Shown: positions 34,448-42,871 of the stretch, piece by piece
How positions within the stretch are numbered: position 1 is the first letter of the stretch
Layout: each line of letters opens with the position of its first letter
Source: RUG14300 sp964561145
GTDB taxonomy: Bacteria; Bacillota; Clostridia; Christensenellales; CAG-1252
Length of the DNA: 64,000 nt
NCBI GenBank assembly: GCA_964561145.1
Contig: CAZLNZ010000012.1
Span: 12,563-76,562, forward strand
Direction of reading: 5' to 3'
Program-made: the position numbers and the translations under genes
Notes under the pieces: model-generated
What the model saw: the letters and a program-made list of their open reading frames with translations, nothing else
Databases searched by the model: none
Told to the model about the DNA's origin: nothing

Positions 34448-35479
34448 TCAGTCTACTTTGTTTATGTCCGTGAAACCTTTGCCGAGAACAGAAGATACGG
34501 AAGAAATATAGGCAAATGCCGTGGGGTCAACATCCTTTAATAGGCGTTTAAATGCACTTACCTGTCTGCGGTGAATAAGACAGACTATTACATAGTTTTT
34601 ATCGTTGGTATAGCCGCCCCTTGCCTCAATTACCGTTGCACCGCTACCAAGCTTGTTTATTATTGCGTTTTGAATTTCCTCTCCCTTGGAGGTTACTATT
34701 TCAAAACGAATGGCTGCAGAGAAACCGCTTAAGATTGTATCACTAACCTTTGATGCCAAGAACTCCAATATTAAAGATAAAATGACAGCGGACAAACCAC
34801 CGTATACAAAATATGCCGCAGAGATTATAACCGCATTTATCATGAAAATAACCCAAGGTGCATTCAAAGGAATTTTCTTTCTTTGTAATATTATACTTGC
34901 TATATCGGTTCCACCGGTGCAACCTCCGACCTTTAAGCAAAGTGCTTGTCCTGCCCCCATAAATACGGAGCCTGCGACAGCCGCTAAAAGGCGATCATCC
35001 GTAAAGGTGGGAATATCAAATAATGAGGTCAATAAGGATAAGCCCGATTGAACTCCGATAAAAAGAAAAGTATATGCGGTGAACTTCCACCCAAGGAAAA
35101 TAACAGATAAAATAAGCAAGGGGATATTAAGTGCTAAAATCATATATCCGTTAGGAATTCCAAACATATGCTCGAGCATCAATGCAATACCCCAAACACC
35201 ACCGGTAATAAATCCGTTATCCGTTACGAATATTTTTATTCCTGCAGTATAGAGAATCGCACCAAGCACGATTGCAAGTGCCTTTAATCCTGCTTTAATC
35301 GGAGGTTTCTTCGTCAATTCCTTTAATGTGTGATTGTTTGACACATGATCCTCTTCACTTATACGCACATTGCCATCCAAGCTCTCGTTTTCTTTTATGA
35401 CATTGTCACTCAATTGGCTACAGTCAACCTTTACCTCTTCAACGCTTTCGCTTGTTACTTCAGAATTTATCATTTCCAT
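34448..35479 (-). CDS. YitT-family membrane protein (DUF161/DUF2179)
   Basis: This 343-residue protein has a polar N-terminus of about 65 residues, then five or six transmembrane segments (about 70-250) with the family-typical VGGCTGGTDIAS segment. A C-terminal cytosolic DUF2179 domain follows (IVTSKGEEIQNAI to VLGKGF). YitT proteins are common in Firmicutes; their transport role is not established. The ATG at 35477-35479 has a GAGG 12 nt upstream and is preferred over an earlier start 26 codons before. It stands alone between repeat-rich gaps and the large lipoprotein gene. Confidence 0.85.
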   Translation of the reverse strand: MEMINSEVTSESVEEVKVDCSQLSDNVIKENESLDGNVRISEEDHVSNNHTLKELTKKPPIKAGLKALAIVLGAILYTAGIKIFVTDNGFITGGVWGIALMLEHMFGIPNGYMILALNIPLLILSVIFLGWKFTAYTFLFIGVQSGLSLLTSLFDIPTFTDDRLLAAVAGSVFMGAGQALCLKVGGCTGGTDIASIILQRKKIPLNAPWVIFMINAVIISAAYFVYGGLSAVILSLILEFLASKVSDTILSGFSAAIRFEIVTSKGEEIQNAIINKLGSGATVIEARGGYTNDKNYVIVCLIHRRQVSAFKRLLKDVDPTAFAYISSVSSVLGKGFTDINKVD

Positions 35480-35548
35480 ATAGTATAATATCCTCAAAAA
35501 AACTAATCTGTTACACCTTGTTAATTCCTCTCGGCATAAGCATAATAT

Positions 35549-35576
35549 ATTATACATACTTTCCTAAAAAACGCAA
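35549..35576 (-). promoter_or_regulatory. Candidate promoter of the YitT-family gene
   Basis: On the minus strand TTGCGT (35571-35576) and TATAAT (35549-35554) are 16 nt apart, about 70 nt before the start codon. Confidence 0.45.
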
Positions 35577-35612
35577 GCGGTTATTGATACGATGGTTTCA
35601 CTTTTTACGTAA

Positions 35613-35644
35613 AAGAACAGCACTGTATTTCAAGTGCTGTTCTT
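35613..35644 (-). terminator. Terminator of the large lipoprotein gene
   Basis: A perfect 12-bp stem (AAGAACAGCACT paired with AGTGCTGTTCTT) with an 8-nt loop is followed on the minus strand by TTTT, 33 nt after the stop at 35678. Confidence 0.8.
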
Positions 35645-35677
35645 TATATAAGACTATTTCCTATTTCTAAACAATCT

Positions 35678-38600
35678 TTATTTTGCCATTGCATTGCTAA
35701 TGGTTACGATATAGGTATCGCTCTCATCAGAATAAGAGTATACCATAAAACAAAACTCTATAGAACCACCCGGCTCAAGACTAAATTTATAGTCCTCACC
35801 TGTTTCTTCGTCACCCACAACAAGCCAATAATTGTCATCCTTTGAGGAAATAATAAATTCACCGCCTTCTTCAGATGTAAAGGTCAAGATGTTTCCTCTT
35901 GAAGTACCTAGTACCAAATTGTCACCGAAAGATAAAAAGCTAACTGGTTGCTCAGCCGCACCATCATCAACAGCAATATTCAAAACATATGCATGATCGC
36001 CTTCAATACTATAATTGTTTGAGGAAACGCTGAAAACAATGCTTTCACCTGCATCTAATTGGAATCTATAAGATAAAACACCTTCGTATTCGTCATCTAC
36101 CACAATAGGCTCCCATTCAGACACAGCACGATTATAAACGGCTGCTGAACCGATTTCGTCAACAAGTGTTAATACAAATGACCCGCCCTCAACTGAAGTA
36201 AAGGTGTAATCGACAAAATCCCATTCTTCGCCATTATGTCCGACGGAAACATCGTTATCACCGATTACAAGAGCATTGTCACCAACAACCGGTTTATTTT
36301 CGTCTTCTGATATGATAAGCGTATATGTACATTCTTCAATATCGTCATAGCTATTACATGATACATTTAATACAATGCCCTCACCGGCTTTCAAGGAGAA
36401 GGAATAAGAACCGATGTAACTCCATGTATTAGAACTAAGGATAGGAGAAGAAAAATCATCGATGTATACGTACACACAATCGCCTGCATCATCACCAAAG
36501 CTCAATTTATAAGAGCCGCCATTTTCAGAAACAAATACGTATTCAATGCTATTCCATTCATAATTAGCATAATTGAGAGAAATACTGTTGTTTCCTACAG
36601 AGAGCTGAGGACGATTAACATTTTGAAGTGTAATCTCGAGAGAATGTGTTCCAGCGGGAAGACTACCTTCGCCCTTGAGATAATAGGGTAATCCTGAAAC
36701 TGAGACGACGTAATCATTATCATAATTAATATAGATAACCGCTTCACCGTTAGCATCTGTAACGCCGCTTCCCATGCTCATGCCATACAAAGAGTTGATA
36801 CCTACAGATAATCCTTCAACACTTGCTTCAACACCTTCGGGAGCAACAACCTTTATACTATATGCAACTTTTGAATCAAGAGAAATTGGCATATCGCTAA
36901 CATCTGTTGTTTCAAACCTTACCATTGAATTGTAACTATACATATCGGAGAATCCGCTCAATTGAACCTTATACCTTAAACCGGAAGCTGCAGGAACATA
37001 GCTCAAAGTAACCTTTCCTTCAGAATCGGTAACACCGCTGACAATCAAATTATTACTTGTATCAGTTATTTTAACAGTAACGCCCTCGAGACAAATATCT
37101 CCACCTTTGATTATAAAGGTCTTTTGAACAGCTTTAACAAGGGTGATCTCATAAGTTTGTCCATTGTCGGTATCGGCATCTTCCGCATCCCATTTGGTAC
37201 TTACAGGAATATAACTATAAAGTGCCGAATCAAAGCCCGAAAGAATTACGGAATAATTACCGGGTACGAACGAAATGATAACTTTTCCCTCAGAATCGGT
37301 AACACCTGAATAGACTTCCTCATCCTTGGAATTTTTCAAAGAAATACCAATGTTTTCCATAGCGTTGCCATCAATATCCTTTACGATAAACTCGTTATCT
37401 ACTGCTACCAATTGCGTATAAGAAACAGCTATACTATAGGACGCATTTGCGTTCTCGGAAGAACAAGTAACTTCGGCATATACAACATCACCCTCTTCAA
37501 GATATGGACAACCGCTCCAATAATCTTTAAACCATCCGTAATAATACTCTCCGAGCACATATTCTACGTTATTATTTCCTTCAATGTTAAGAACCAATCT
37601 TCCCTCTTGAGTAGCAACGATTTTATAATACTTCGTTCCTATAACGTCACCGGAGGAGGTATAGCTGTCATCATTAATCTCTATAGCAGTTGAAGGAGTC
37701 CAACCGTCATAAGATACGCCCTCTTCCTTATCCTTAAGCATAAACGAATAAAGTGACCAAGAAACGTTAATATAAAGAGTTTCACCTTCATCCAGAGAAT
37801 AGATATTGTACTTATATTTGGCATAAGATTCCTCATTAACTATAACAGATGTATAACCATCCGGATTGTAGAGAACAATATCCTCTTTGGCAGTTGCGGT
37901 ATACTTAAACCAAATATCGCCGTTTGAAGAATCACCCTCATAGGTCTTGTTCTTTTCAATAGATATAGCAGAGGACTTCTTTTCACCGGGAGCATAATCC
38001 ATTGTAAAGGATATTTTGCCATCCGTAGCACTTGCTTTAAATAATACAATTTTCGAATTATTCAAATTAACGTTACCGCTTTCTAACTCTCCACCAATGT
38101 ACTCAACTTCATATTGGAAGTCGGACTCAGACTGCGTTACGCTTATTACCCACTCGAGTGTAGTTGTCTCTCCGATGCTTATTGACGCATTCGACGGAAT
38201 GTAAATCGACAAGCCATCCGCACGTGCATAGAACCACAATTCTTCATTAGGCTCGGCGGAAACACTTACTTGTTCACCGGTATTCAAATATTTCAAGCTA
38301 ATAACTCTATTATAGGCACAACCATCCTCTGTACAGGTTAAAGTAGCTTGTCCGTCTACAGATACACTAGGTTTTGTGACATCATTTGGAACAAAAGTCA
38401 AGTCATGTTCATGATCGGCAAAAACATCGGCACCACATACATCGCACTTCTCATCCCAATTTGCATCAACGTGTGCACTCTTACTAGACTCGTCGATATC
38501 ATCATCATCTGGACAGTAGTTCCAGTGATAATCGTCATCGTATCCTATTTTCGAATAATTATGTACGTGAGGAATAGGTACGTCATGACCGCATACGTCA

Positions 38601-39247
38601 CATTTACCATCTGCATCAACATCCACGTGTGCAGCGACACTTGAGTCGTCAATGGCGGTAGAACCATCGGGACATGAACAATAATTCCAGTGATTGTCGT
38701 TATTAAAACCAAGTTCAGAGTAATCATGAACGTGCATCACATATTCACATACGTCACATTTTCCATCGTTATCTTCGTCTACATGAACACCCCATGAAAG
38801 AGCGTCTCCGGGTTCATCGGGACATTCATACCAATGCTTTGTTTCGTTCGTGTGAAGCACGTGACCATGCATATGATGTCCGCAAACGTCGCACGCTCTG
38901 TCATTATCCGCATCAACGTGACGAGCCTTGCCTGATTCATCTTTTACATTATCCGCAGGACACTTTGGCCAGTGGTAGAGATCGTCGCTAATATACTCTG
39001 TATATTTATGTACGTGAGGAAGCTTCTTTCCGCATACGTCACAAAGCTCATCGCCGTCAGCGTCTACGTGTGCCGCAATCTCACTTTTCTCTCCGCAGGA
39101 GCAAACATTCCAGTGGTTTGCCTCATCTGCCTCATACTCGCTACCAAAGCTGTGTTCATGAACCTCTTCACAAGCTACGAAAATGCCAACTGAGAGAATC
39201 AAACACAAAGCAAGTACTAGAACTATAAGTTTTTGCATTCTTTTCAT
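35678..39247 (-). CDS. Large lipoprotein with His/Cys/Asp repeats and SpaA/Cna-like modules
   Basis: The 1189-residue reading starts at the ATG at 39245-39247 behind an AGGAGA; an earlier in-frame start is not needed. The N-terminus is a lipoprotein signal ending GIFVAC. Residues about 30-290 hold five repeats of about 49 residues. Each has HWxxC early and an Asp-rich segment (of the type HVDADGDELCDVCG) late, which looks metal binding: the Asp pattern resembles thrombospondin type 3 or dockerin calcium loops, and the Cys pairs could bind zinc. After a beta-rich region come carboxypeptidase-like/SpaA-type modules (DSEGKVTLSYVPA) and three C-terminal repeats of the type GDNxxxVG....YTFTSVEGG. 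It is surface exposed, without a recognised enzyme domain. A candidate -35 lies near 39384, but promoter spacing is ambiguous. Confidence 0.85.
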   Translation of the reverse strand: MKRMQKLIVLVLALCLILSVGIFVACEEVHEHSFGSEYEADEANHWNVCSCGEKSEIAAHVDADGDELCDVCGKKLPHVHKYTEYISDDLYHWPKCPADNVKDESGKARHVDADNDRACDVCGHHMHGHVLHTNETKHWYECPDEPGDALSWGVHVDEDNDGKCDVCEYVMHVHDYSELGFNNDNHWNYCSCPDGSTAIDDSSVAAHVDVDADGKCDVCGHDVPIPHVHNYSKIGYDDDYHWNYCPDDDDIDESSKSAHVDANWDEKCDVCGADVFADHEHDLTFVPNDVTKPSVSVDGQATLTCTEDGCAYNRVISLKYLNTGEQVSVSAEPNEELWFYARADGLSIYIPSNASISIGETTTLEWVISVTQSESDFQYEVEYIGGELESGNVNLNNSKIVLFKASATDGKISFTMDYAPGEKKSSAISIEKNKTYEGDSSNGDIWFKYTATAKEDIVLYNPDGYTSVIVNEESYAKYKYNIYSLDEGETLYINVSWSLYSFMLKDKEEGVSYDGWTPSTAIEINDDSYTSSGDVIGTKYYKIVATQEGRLVLNIEGNNNVEYVLGEYYYGWFKDYWSGCPYLEEGDVVYAEVTCSSENANASYSIAVSYTQLVAVDNEFIVKDIDGNAMENIGISLKNSKDEEVYSGVTDSEGKVIISFVPGNYSVILSGFDSALYSYIPVSTKWDAEDADTDNGQTYEITLVKAVQKTFIIKGGDICLEGVTVKITDTSNNLIVSGVTDSEGKVTLSYVPAASGLRYKVQLSGFSDMYSYNSMVRFETTDVSDMPISLDSKVAYSIKVVAPEGVEASVEGLSVGINSLYGMSMGSGVTDANGEAVIYINYDNDYVVSVSGLPYYLKGEGSLPAGTHSLEITLQNVNRPQLSVGNNSISLNYANYEWNSIEYVFVSENGGSYKLSFGDDAGDCVYVYIDDFSSPILSSNTWSYIGSYSFSLKAGEGIVLNVSCNSYDDIEECTYTLIISEDENKPVVGDNALVIGDNDVSVGHNGEEWDFVDYTFTSVEGGSFVLTLVDEIGSAAVYNRAVSEWEPIVVDDEYEGVLSYRFQLDAGESIVFSVSSNNYSIEGDHAYVLNIAVDDGAAEQPVSFLSFGDNLVLGTSRGNILTFTSEEGGEFIISSKDDNYWLVVGDEETGEDYKFSLEPGGSIEFCFMVYSYSDESDTYIVTISNAMAK

Positions 39248-39585
39248 AACATATCTCCTTTTATTATATTTGGCGAACCCCGCCCGCTTAAGAGGAGTTT
39301 TTACATCCTCTAGAAATGATTCCATTCTTTGGAGTAAATCCTTAAAATGAATGAATATAAAATTATTATACTTTATTGGAAAAAGTCAATGCAACTTTTT
39401 ACACGCCTGATTGAAAAATTTTTTAATAATACTTGAAATTTGTTAACGTTTTTGTGAATTTGCATTAGAAAAATACATTTTAATTCTATCGCACTTTTGA
39501 GGTGTTGTATATTATTCGCAGATTATACAGTTTTATTGTATATTATTCATCAAAAACGAATAAAAATGCATTTTTCACAAAAAGC
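39248..39585. other. AT-rich upstream region of the large lipoprotein gene
   Basis: This region is very AT-rich and holds the leader and promoter area of the lipoprotein gene. I see no gene and no clear repeat until 39586. Confidence 0.5.
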
Positions 39586-39719
39586 GGATGAGATACCGAA
39601 ACTAGAATATACCCCCGGCAGTTCTTTGTTGGTATAATAATGCGGATGAGATACCGACACAATGGTGTCGCCCCTGCGGGGTTCGACTGCAGGCTTCGCC
39701 TTCCGCTCAGTATGACATT
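39586..39719 (+). repeat. Intergenic repeat, units B plus A
   Basis: Unit B is at 39586-39643 and unit A at 39644-39719. Apart from a few bases the pair equals 33925-34058. The B unit ends in TTGGTATAATAATGC directly before the A unit. Confidence 0.88.
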
Positions 39720-39856
39720 AAGCAGTATGTTTTCTAATAATAATAGAAATCAATAGAAAGTTTATATAAAACATCTTCTTTTACGTTACTTGCAACTTTT
39801 TTAAGAATACGGCGGGAGACGAGCCCCCGCCCAACAATGTATCCGAATCCGCAGAT

Positions 39857-39918
39857 AAAGCCTGCCCTGTGTAAGGGGAGGTGGATTGTGACGTAGGAAC
39901 AAGACGGAGGAACTGTAG
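39857..39918 (+). repeat. Second intergenic repeat family, unit F copy 1
   Basis: This 62-nt unit (AAAGCCTGCCCTGTGTAAGG ... ACTGTAG) matches 63909-63970 at 58 of 62 positions. It includes GGGGAGGTGG. It is flanked on the left by a GC-rich stretch (39810-39835) and on the right by an A unit. Confidence 0.75.
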
Positions 39919-39995
39919 GTGTGGTACACACCGTAATGCAAATAAGGATACAGAGTAAGCCTTGCCGCCCGTCCTACAATGTTTCGAAGGAATAA

Positions 39996-40071
39996 GGATG
40001 AGATACCGACACCAAGGTGTCGCCCCTACGGGGTTCGACTTCAGGCTTCGCCTTCCGCTCAGTATGACATT
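39996..40071 (+). repeat. Intergenic three-hairpin repeat, core unit A
   Basis: This copy has CGACAC-CAAG-GTGTCG, CCCC-TAC-GGGG and AGGC-TTC-GCCT hairpins and ends CAGTATGACATT. Confidence 0.9.
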
Positions 40072-40566
40072 TGATATGTTGTGCTAATCATATTTACACC
40101 GATTTCTTTCGCTCAGTATGACATTTGGACATATCCTTTTAGATTGTTATCGATTTTTTAGTAATATTTCTTGCTTTTTGCATTTTGTTTTGTAATTTAG
40201 ATTCTTTGTTAGTTTACTGCACCACATTCTTCCGCTCAGTATGACATTGAAATATATTGCCTCTAAGAGTTTTTAAACTTTCGTTTTTTTAGATATTCAT
40301 ATAGTATTATCACCTTTCGCTCAGTATGACGGTTGAATATTATTCTTTTGGATTATTATCAGGTTTTCAGTAATGGTTCTTGTTTTTTGCATTTTGTTTT
40401 GCAATTTAGATTCTTTATTAATTTTACTGCACCACATTCCTTCCGCTCAATATGATATTTAGACGTATTCTTTTAGATTATTACCGAATTTTCAGTAACA
40501 GTTCTTTTTTTGCATTTTATTTTGTAATTTGGATTCTTTATTAATTTACTGCACCAAATCCTTCTA
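40072..40566 (+). repeat. Tandem array of T-rich repeat units D and C
   Basis: A unit D (40072-40125) is followed by type C units at about 40126-40248, 40334-40459 and 40460-40566. A shorter piece lies between them. Most end in a form of GCTCAGTATGACATT; the last lacks the ending and runs into a TATAAT-rich segment before the cation transporter gene. Confidence 0.75.
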
Positions 40567-40609
40567 ATATGGTATAATAATAGTATAATACATTTTTTAG
40601 GGTATATAC

Positions 40610-41791
40610 ATGAGCAATCTATTAGTTAAAACATTTATTCCCAATTATAAAGATACAGAAAACCAAGTTGTTAGAAGCAAGGTCGGCAAACTGAGCGGTA
40701 TTGTTGGGATTATCGTAAACATTCTTCTTGCCTCAGCAAAAATCACGGTGGGTCTTTTATTCGGCTTAGTATCCGCCCTTGCAGACGGTATTAACAACCT
40801 TACAGATTGCGGAAGCAATGTTATTTCAATAATCAGTTTTAAGCTCTCTAATAAATCTGCCGATAAAGAACACCCCTACGGACATCAGCGTATAGAATAC
40901 GTTTCTGCTCTTATCGTAGGTGTAATTGTTGCAATTCTTGCAATAGAGCTTGCAACTGAAAGTATCGGAAAAATCATTACCCCGGAGAAAAGCGATTTTA
41001 GCTTGTGGACTATAGGGATACTTTCCGCCTCAATTCTTGCCAAACTATGGCTTTTTTTCTTCAATAGAAACCTCGGAAAAAGATACAACAGTGAAATACT
41101 CAAGGCAACTTCAAGAGATAGCATTTCCGACTGCGCTGCGACTTTGGGCGTACTTGTTTCCGTTATAATCTCTCATTATACCGGATTTCTCTATCTTGAT
41201 GGTATTATGGGACTTATAGTATCGATATTAATTGCATTTGTTGGTATATCCATACTCAAGGACACAATGAGCGATCTCTTAGGCAAAGCTCCAAGTAAGG
41301 AGCTTATTGAGGATATTTGCAAAAGAGTCCTAAAATACGAAGGCGTGTTGGGAATCCACGATCTTGAGGTTCACAACTACGGACCCAACAAGTATTACGC
41401 AAGTATGCACGTTGAGGTTGACGGAAAAATCGATGTCATGGAAAGTCACGAGCTGGTTGACAAAATAGAAAGGGATTTTGCACAAAATACCAATATCACA
41501 CTTGTAATCCACATGGACCCGATTGCAATCGGTGATCCGGAGGTTGACTCATTCAAGAAAGAAATTCTTTCTATTATCCGTTCAATAGACGATCGCTTTA
41601 CTGTGCATGACTTTAGAATTACAAAAGGACCGAACGTAACCAACTTAATATTTGATGTTGCAATTCCCTATGAATGTAATTTAAAAAGTATTGAAATAAA
41701 AGAAATAATACAAAAGAAAATCAACAAAGGACACAATGACGTATATGTTGTTCCGACAATAGAACGCCAAACAGTAGAGCTTGCCGATTAA
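40610..41791 (+). CDS. Cation diffusion facilitator (CDF) metal efflux transporter
   Basis: This 393-residue transporter exports divalent cations in exchange for protons. The first metal-site helix reads LADGINNLTDCGSN (about 60-73), followed by the cytosolic EHPYGHQRIEY loop, and the second site includes DSISD (about 170) and LDGIMG. Six transmembrane segments precede a C-terminal dimerisation domain (from about 210), which is followed by an extra segment of about 80 residues. AGGG lies before the ATG, and two overlapping TATAAT-like boxes lie at 40573-40589. The metal (Mn, Fe or Zn) cannot be told with confidence; no riboswitch was seen upstream. Confidence 0.9.
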   Translation: MSNLLVKTFIPNYKDTENQVVRSKVGKLSGIVGIIVNILLASAKITVGLLFGLVSALADGINNLTDCGSNVISIISFKLSNKSADKEHPYGHQRIEYVSALIVGVIVAILAIELATESIGKIITPEKSDFSLWTIGILSASILAKLWLFFFNRNLGKRYNSEILKATSRDSISDCAATLGVLVSVIISHYTGFLYLDGIMGLIVSILIAFVGISILKDTMSDLLGKAPSKELIEDICKRVLKYEGVLGIHDLEVHNYGPNKYYASMHVEVDGKIDVMESHELVDKIERDFAQNTNITLVIHMDPIAIGDPEVDSFKKEILSIIRSIDDRFTVHDFRITKGPNVTNLIFDVAIPYECNLKSIEIKEIIQKKINKGHNDVYVVPTIERQTVELAD

Positions 41792-41848
41792 TTGTTAGAG
41801 AAAATGTTCCATATATCATTGCCGCCAATACGGGCATACTTTAACAAG

Positions 41849-41985
41849 GGATGAGGTTATCGGTGTTTAAGTATATAACCCGCGGCAGTTCTTTGTTAGT
41901 ACAATAATGCGGATGAGATACCGACACTTCGTGTCGCCCCTACGGGGTTCGACTCCAGGCTTTGCCTTCCGCTCAGTATGACATT
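41849..41985 (+). repeat. Intergenic repeat, units B plus A
   Basis: A diverged unit B (41849-41910) ends in TTAGTACAATAATGC. Unit A follows at 41911-41985 with the majority hairpin 1 and a CCCC-TAC-GGGG hairpin 2. Confidence 0.85.
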
Positions 41986-42072
41986 TATATGTTTTTTTGA
42001 CGCGTTTCTGCAGTTTTAAGCATTCTAATTACTTTCAACATTCTTTTTAAACATTCTTATATCCTTCAATAA

Positions 42073-42156
42073 GGATGAGATACCGACACTTCGTGTCGCC
42101 CCTTCGGGGTTCGACTGCAGAAATTGATGCCAATTTCTTCCGCTCAGTATGACATT
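42073..42156 (+). repeat. Intergenic three-hairpin repeat, core unit A, long form
   Basis: Hairpin 3 is the long variant, with AGAAATTG and CAATTTCT arms. Hairpin 2 is CCCC-TTC-GGGG. A type E linker (41986-42072) joins it to the previous A unit. Confidence 0.88.
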
Positions 42157-42420
42157 TGAAATGTTGTGCTAATCATATTTATACCGATTTCTTTCGCTCA
42201 GTATGACATTTAAATGTATTCTCTTAGATTATTATTAGATTTTCAGTAACAATTCTTGTTTTTAGATTTTTTTTTGCAATTTTGATACTTTTTCAATTTG
42301 CTGCACCACACTCCTTCCGCTCAGTATAACATTTATATGTTTTTTTGCCGCGTTTCTGCAGTTTTAAGCATTCTAATTACTTTCAACATTCTTTTTAAGC
42401 ATTCTTATCTCATCCTTAAG
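42157..42420 (+). repeat. Repeat units D, C and E
   Basis: Unit D (42157-42210), unit C (42211-42332) and linker E (42333-42420) follow the A unit and repeat the modules seen at 34059-34146 and 40072-40459. The linker ends TCTCATCCTTAAG. Confidence 0.72.
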
Positions 42421-42464
42421 CCCTCGCATTGCCTTAAATCACTCGAGCACACTATATTTAAAAA

Positions 42465-42482
42465 CCCCTCCTTATGGAGGGG
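42465..42482. terminator. Terminator-like hairpin between convergent units
   Basis: CCCCTCC and GGAGGGG form a 7-bp stem with a TTAT loop, flanked by A and T runs on both sides. It could terminate transcription in either direction. Confidence 0.75.
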
Positions 42483-42557
42483 CTTTTAAAAAAAGAGGAG
42501 AGATTTTTGAAAGTACAAACGTACCTTACAAGAACTAACTAGTTTTTTACATCGAAA

Positions 42558-42769
42558 ATCAGACTTGAGCATTAACTAGATTATTAGCTTTAAGCTCGTT
42601 ACAATTGTCAAGTTATCATCTTAGTAATAATCAACTTCTTTATCAAGCTGAAAATGATATGGAATCAGATTTAAGCATTAGCCAAATTATTAGCTTTACG
42701 CTCGTTATAATTGTCAAGTTATCACCTTAGTAATAATCAAATTCTTTATCAAGCTGAAAATGATATGGA
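42558..42769. repeat. Two-copy tandem repeat, period 106 bp
   Basis: Copy 1 is at 42558-42663 and copy 2 at 42664-42769, with only scattered substitutions and the same length. Shared landmarks are ATTATTAGCTTT and TTATCAAGCTGAAAATGATA. It is AT-rich, non-coding and lies downstream of the GH2 gene. Confidence 0.85.
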
Positions 42770-42871
42770 AATTGTGTTTGGTATAATCTTAGCAACCAAC
42801 GCTTTAGATATTGCTTATCCTTTGTAAACATCACATTGTTTACATTATTTTCGATATATTTATATTCTTAA

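Noticed and set aside
40460..40609. Possible manganese riboswitch before the cation transporter
   Set aside because: The region is T-rich repeat sequence without the conserved stems of the yybP-ykoY family.
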